Assembly: GCA_027924585.1 (NCBI GenBank)
Contig: BSBM01000711.1
Coordinates: 10,157,501-10,221,500 of the forward strand
DNA length: 64,000 bases
Reading direction: 5' to 3'
From: Larix kaempferi
Taxonomy: Eukaryota > Streptophyta > Pinopsida > Pinales > Pinaceae
Part shown: positions 60,145 through 64,000 of the stretch, in pieces
Layout: each line of letters starts with the position of its first letter
Numbering within the stretch: the stretch's first letter is position 1
The notes under the pieces: model-generated
Seen by the model: the letters and a program-made list of their open reading frames with translations, nothing else
Told to the model about the DNA's origin: nothing
Databases searched by the model: none
Position numbers and translations under genes: made by a program

Positions 60145-60290
60145 ATGGTTGCTCGGCACTCTCAGAAGCTCGCCCGTGAACTCATTATAAGCCATTTCGG
60201 TGACATTGTCGGGAAAGTATGCAGCTGCCCTAGGGAGGATACTCAGGGCCCTGGTCAAAAAATTTTCTTTATTGCAAAAACACCTTTACT
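60145..60290 (+). pseudogene. Fragment resembling the N-terminus of RNA polymerase III subunit RPC3
   Basis: From an ATG at 60145 the plus strand reads MVARHSQKLARELIISHFGD then IVGKVCSC. The RPC3 (C82) family starts with a basic residue pattern followed by L..HFG(D/E)(I/L)V.K(V/I)C..L, the first winged helix of the subunit. After KVCSC the match weakens: PREDTQGPGQKIFFIAKTPL could follow a small frameshift. A GC-rich stretch with an ATAAATAG-like word upstream may be the old promoter. It is antisense to the retroelement. Only about 30 residues support the name. Confidence 0.45.
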
Positions 60291-60472
60291 GCCATGCATA
60301 TCTGCTTTGTCAGCCACCAGTAGCAGAGGCCGTGGCTGAGCGCCTAGTTGCATATCTAGGGCGTTTTTGGCGTTGGGCGCTCTCTATATATGGCTACGGG
60401 TCACACATATATGCTGGAAAGAGCATATATGCTCCCTTAATCCTCAAACTCTGTACTGCAAATCGTGACAGT

Positions 60473-60838
60473 CTAATTTGCTGTGCCCCAAAGCTGCACA
60501 GATATTAGCAAATTTATAATGGCAACATACGAATCCACATTGTGGATGTATCTAGGGTACCGTTCAATCCAGTGAAAAAAAAAGCTGCGAGCAGACTTTG
60601 CATCGCCATGAAGTTGCAAAACTTTCGCTACATGCTTGGAAGTTAACTGAGAAGCCAAGTTTTTCAACTCTGCATCCTCCTGCCAAGCAGGTTGCCGAAT
60701 TAGGGCACAAACACGATGCACCAAATCCCAAAAGACAACCAGGTTGTCTACTGACACTGTGGCCGTCGTGTGTTGGAAGCGAATGGGATGACAATAGCAG
60801 CCATTGGCAGAGGATATCGGAGAATAAAATGAAGCCAA
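60473..60838 (-). pseudogene. PPR (pentatricopeptide repeat) protein N-terminal fragment
   Basis: 121 codons. The first 50 or so residues are Ser/His-rich with few acids, as in organelle targeting peptides. The rest, LTSKHVAKVLQLHGDAKSAR then SFFFHWIERYPRYIHNVDSY and VAIINLL, closely follows the start of plant P-class PPR proteins. Those typically read L.p..v..vL....d...AL.FF.W......F.H....Y...I..L. PPR proteins bind organellar RNA. The frame ends with TAA soon after the first helix pair, so no repeat array remains. It lies in sense orientation inside the leader of element 2. Confidence 0.6.
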
Positions 60839-60891
60839 GGAATATAATTTTGCTTAAAAAAAAAACCTAAAATTACATCTAGAATTTGCTG

Positions 60892-61074
60892 ACGATGGAG
60901 AGTGACGGGGTTTCTTCGACAAATTGTGATCTGGGGAGAGATATAAAGGAGCTGAAAATACTGGTTTCGGTGATGAAAGACATGTTTCTGTGCAAAACAA
61001 GAGTTTATGAGAAGGTTTTGGCGATAGCTTTGTTGTACCTCGTGCTTTTGAGCTCCAAAAATCTCTGCGAATAG
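60892..61074 (+). CDS. Small open frame with a possible membrane segment, unrecognised
   Basis: It reads MLTMESDGVSSTNCDLGRD near an A-rich stretch, then IKELKILVSVMKDMFLCKTR and a hydrophobic VLAIALLYLVLLSSKNLCE end. It lies just upstream of and divergent from the PPR-like frame, on the plus strand. A minus-strand frame (60854-61150) overlaps it. It may be another captured exon or chance. Confidence 0.2.
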   Translation, partial: TMESDGVSSTNCDLGRDIKELKILVSVMKDMFLCKTRVYEKVLAIALLYLVLLSSKNLCE

Positions 61075-61199
61075 AGCGGAAAGTCGGATTTCTCATTTTC
61101 CTCGCCGGAGCTCCAATCGTTGTGCTGTGGATGGACGTTGATTCTGCCATGCTCTGGTTTTTTTTGTTTTTTTTTTTTTTTTTTTTTTTGTAAATGAAA

Positions 61200-62382
61200 T
61201 CTATGGTTTTAATTTGAGAACGCAGCCCTCTGGCAGGTGCGCGTCCTTGATGGCCTGCCTGTGCAGTGCCTAGACACGTTGGGCTTGGCGTTTGGGGAAA
61301 GATGGCGTAGGGTGCCTTGAACCTGGCCTTCGATCACATGCAATGCTCCTGTGCTAGGCCTAGACGCGTTGGGCAAGCACCATACTCCGTGGCTGCTAGT
61401 TAAGGTACATTTAATCTTTTTAATCTTCAACTCGGCGTTTCAATCTAAATTATGTCATTATAAACCCTAACTTAGGCGTATGGACACACACACATTCATT
61501 TTAAATTATCTTCAGACCGTAACTTTTGCTAGGCAGCTTTGGCTCTGCAAATGATCATGTACAGGGAAACATAAAGCTGACTAACTATTTGGAGATTGTT
61601 CTTTAACACATAAAATGTGCGACGTGTTAAACATTTCTTTCTGATGAAAAAAATGCATAATTTAGTATAAATTTGATTCTTCTAGCTCAAGCAAGTAAAT
61701 AAGATTTAAACTTGAACAACGTAAAAATGACAAAAGAATATTGCTGGTTATTTCTTATATTTTTAGGCATTTTCTTAATAATGAACATCAACAATAAGGT
61801 TGCATAAAGGTAATAAACAACAGTAAATGTCGATGTAAAGAAACTAGCAGACTATATTTAAGGTCGAAAGACCAAGAAGTACAAGAAAGATATCTGCAGC
61901 TAAACTATAAAATGAAAGAACAGATATTTATACTAACAGAAGCATAAAGATCAAGAGATCTCAACAAGATGACCAAGAAACTCGAGATTTTTATTTCATA
62001 GATAAAGATCCTTCGAATCACAATCTTAGATAAAGATGCTAGTAGTTTCTGCGAGCATCGAGCCTGTATACTAGGCTTATCTTGAAGTTTCAGTGAGGTG
62101 TTGATGACCGAGACTTCATTTAAAATCCCATAAATTTTATTAACTGTCAGAAATAAATGACAATGATTTCCTCATTTCCTCCAACAAATTTGCATTTGTT
62201 TTTCAATATAAACCTCTGATTCTTTTAAATTGAGCAAATTTGCTCAAAATAGCTCAATATTTTGTCGGCAACAACTATTAATTTCTATATAAAGCTCTTT
62301 TGTTTTTGTTGTAATTTCAATTTAATTTTCTTCTCTTATTTTTGTTCATGGATTCCCATCACTCACTTAGCCATCCGCTTCT
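61200..62382. other. Leader DNA without recognised content
   Basis: Two near-copies of CCTAGACACGTTGGGC / CCTAGACGCGTTGGGC lie at about 61269 and 61360. No coding sequence is supported. Confidence 0.4.
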
Positions 62383-62544
62383 ATGGATTTGAATCAAGAG
62401 AAGCCTTTTGGCTTGTCAGGAGTAAAGGTAGGAAAATATTCCGCCAAGATTTTGGCAACAGTAGTAGGAAATAGAACGGAAGGGGATAAATTGTTGGAAG
62501 CCCTAAATAATTTGCATTTGTTTAGTGGTAGATTAAGTATATAA
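62383..62544 (+). CDS. Small open frame, unrecognised
   Basis: 53 codons from ATG at 62383: MDLNQEKPFGLSGVKVGKYS then AKILATVVGNRTEGDKLLEA and a short end. The composition looks protein-like. An acceptor-like CGTTGTGCAG lies downstream at about 62608. It is antisense to element 2 and near its primer-binding site. Function unknown; chance is possible. Confidence 0.2.
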   Translation: MDLNQEKPFGLSGVKVGKYSAKILATVVGNRTEGDKLLEALNNLHLFSGRLSI

Positions 62545-62711
62545 AGAATGAAAATATAAATATATATATATATATATTTTTATGTAATTGTTTTCATCGT
62601 TGTGCAGGTACCTTGAAAGATGACTATGGCTGGAGGTCAAGTAGGTAAATTATCAAGTAAATTTTCTAGGTGAAGCATGAATAGGCCTGTAGGTTCAAGA
62701 GTCTGAACAAA

Positions 62712-62724
62712 GGCTCTGATACCA
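62712..62724 (-). other. Element 2 primer-binding site
   Basis: The minus strand reads TGGTATCAGAGCC two bases after the 5' LTR, a perfect match to the common plant primer site complementary to initiator tRNA(Met). Confidence 0.95.
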
Positions 62725-62726
62725 TC

Positions 62727-64000
62727 TGTAGTGCTCTGGTTTTTACAGCAGAGCACTAAGTAAAATTTCTCAGTTAATTTTCTACGTATTAAATTTTATC
62801 CAGTGTATGGGAGTCAATTTCTAACAATTACTATGTGTCTAAATGATATTTATTGTACTGTCGTGTTTTCATCAACCTTACATTCGTAATTTAAAATAAA
62901 CAAACATATCATTATTTTCTTTTCAACAATCATGTTACAGCATAAGAATATGTTTCTCAACTTAGTAAATCAGTAAATAGCGAGTTATGCATGTTTACAG
63001 TAAGTTTTAGCATAATATTCAAATAACGTAAATAACAAGGAAATTACCTGATGCTGATGCTAACCGTAGGTTGTAGCAGGTTGTATAACCTCTTAGACAG
63101 CCAAAATGAAGTGTCCACCCTACCGACCAGCTATTATCTTGCTGGCCCTTGGAAATCAAAGGATTTCCAAGCCCCCGAGCTCACAATCTGATAATCCCGA
63201 GAGCAGTCTTCTCTTCGGTTCTCAAACTTTCTGTCCTCCAAACTTTCTTTTCTTCCCCCAAAAACCTCCCTTTTTCTCCGAGCTCTCCCCCTCTATATAA
63301 TTTCCCTTCCTCGAGAATATCTTGGGCTTACTCCACCGCCCCAAAATCCCCCTCTCGAGCCCCTCAACATTTACTCCTATCACCAGTTCATTCATACACG
63401 GTTCTTTATAAAAATGTATAATTAATTACTCTCATGGAAAAATTAGTTGGTTTTGGATTGACGGTCGTAAGTATTTATTACGGTGGGAATTATCACCCAA
63501 AGGTTATCCATTCGGGACAAGCTTCATTAATTACAAGTCTATTCGCCATCCTTGGTTTTTAATGTTATTAATGTAATTAATAAAATATTATATAATTAGT
63601 TGACCCTTTTCAACTTGGACATGATGTGTCTTAATGGTCTACCTTATCCGTCGAGATCACTTATCTTGAGGTTTAAATTCCAAGATTAACATTGAATAAT
63701 TAAATAACCATTTTCCATCACATCACGTTCATTCCAAAAATAGTTATCCTATTATGTCTAACTTAGAAATGTAAAATAATCACATTCTAATCATTCATTA
63801 ATCAATATTTAAATTTCACCTATTTTGCAATTGTTACGACATGGGTAGTAGTATTATTAAAATAAATTTTAGGTAATAATATTAATTTAAATCCCCATAA
63901 GGTAATAATAATGGTGAATTTAATAAAGATGTCTTTTACATCACTTGTTTATCACATGAGTACCCTAACATCTACATAGTATCATCGTTCTTCCAAACAA
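62727..64000 (-). mobile_element. Element 2: 5' LTR (right), first 1,274 bp, cut by the window end
   Basis: It starts TGTAGTGCTCTGG and is collinear with 51982-53250. By eye I count roughly 18 differences, including small indels, over this stretch (about 98-99% identical). The LTR should extend to about 65.43 kb. Confidence 0.95.

Larger units (their letters stand above)
59241..62711 (-). other. Element 2: unusually long 5' leader (about 3.5 kb)
   Basis: In element 1 the distance from primer-binding site to gag ATG is about 130 bases; here it is about 3.47 kb. The leader contains an ATTA microsatellite (59660-59685), a GC-rich promoter-like stretch (59880-60140), the RPC3-like and PPR-like fragments described separately, a T-run at 61159-61189, and an AT dinucleotide run (62556-62578). 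There is no sign of retroelement coding sequence between 59240 and 62711. It is either a captured multi-gene segment or a nested transposon such as a Helitron whose ends I cannot define. Confidence 0.75.

Noticed and set aside
60854-61150. 98-codon minus-strand frame in the leader of element 2
   Set aside because: Ser/Pro-rich with no motif, it overlaps another open frame on the plus strand. It may be a 5' part of the PPR-like fragment but I cannot support it.

Overview
The window looks like a gene-poor, repeat-dominated stretch of a large plant nuclear genome. It holds chromodomain-type Ty3/gypsy retrotransposons, solo LTRs, CACTA-like and foldback MITEs, long minisatellites, a DUF4283-like pseudogene and plant-type formin exons. 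LTRs starting TGTAACATCCC and TGTAATGTCCCC, LTRs of 4 kb, and widely spaced decayed exons fit a gymnosperm-sized genome. That species guess is inference. I see no convincing intact host protein-coding gene. The only apparently intact host-type gene is one tRNA.

Layout. From 1 to 12.65 kb there are two direct copies of a segment of about 4 kb (1-3760, and 8441-12650). The second copy is complete at its left side. The first ends in a 2-kb minisatellite of 13 units built from GATGGT runs and telomere-like GGGTTTGGG/GGGTTAGGG cores. Each copy carries a decayed DUF4283-like reading frame, a proline-rich frame on the minus strand and a CACTA-like MITE. From 12.65 to 25 kb the sequence is single-copy-looking, with several exon-like islands on the plus strand. 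The only islands I can name are four consecutive exons of a formin FH2 domain (21.9-23.2 kb), with a stop codon in the last. A tRNA gene with anticodon UAU (25.3 kb) sits 15 bp from a CACTA-like MITE. From 26.7 to 31.0 kb two decayed minus-strand reading frames flank a tandem array with a 371-bp higher-order period. From 31 to 33.4 kb there are AT-rich DNA and two foldback elements, one with a perfect 30-bp hairpin.

From 34.2 kb to the end the window is a nest of retrotransposons. There is a 1.39-kb solo LTR with a CTTTT target duplication. Next comes an old minus-strand chromovirus (element 1) with 4.2-kb LTRs, its left LTR split by a 4.36-kb solo LTR of the same family. A younger minus-strand chromovirus (element 2) has inserted into the right LTR of element 1. 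Element 2's LTRs are 2.7 kb, and the right one runs off the window. Its leader between primer-binding site and gag is about 3.5 kb and holds what look like pieces of host genes on both strands: an RNA polymerase III subunit RPC3-like N-terminus, a PPR-like N-terminus and other short frames.

How it fits together. The nesting gives a relative order: element 1 first; then, separately, the solo LTR into its left LTR and element 2 into its right LTR. Both retroelements are inactivated by stops and frameshifts. All identities quoted are estimates by eye.
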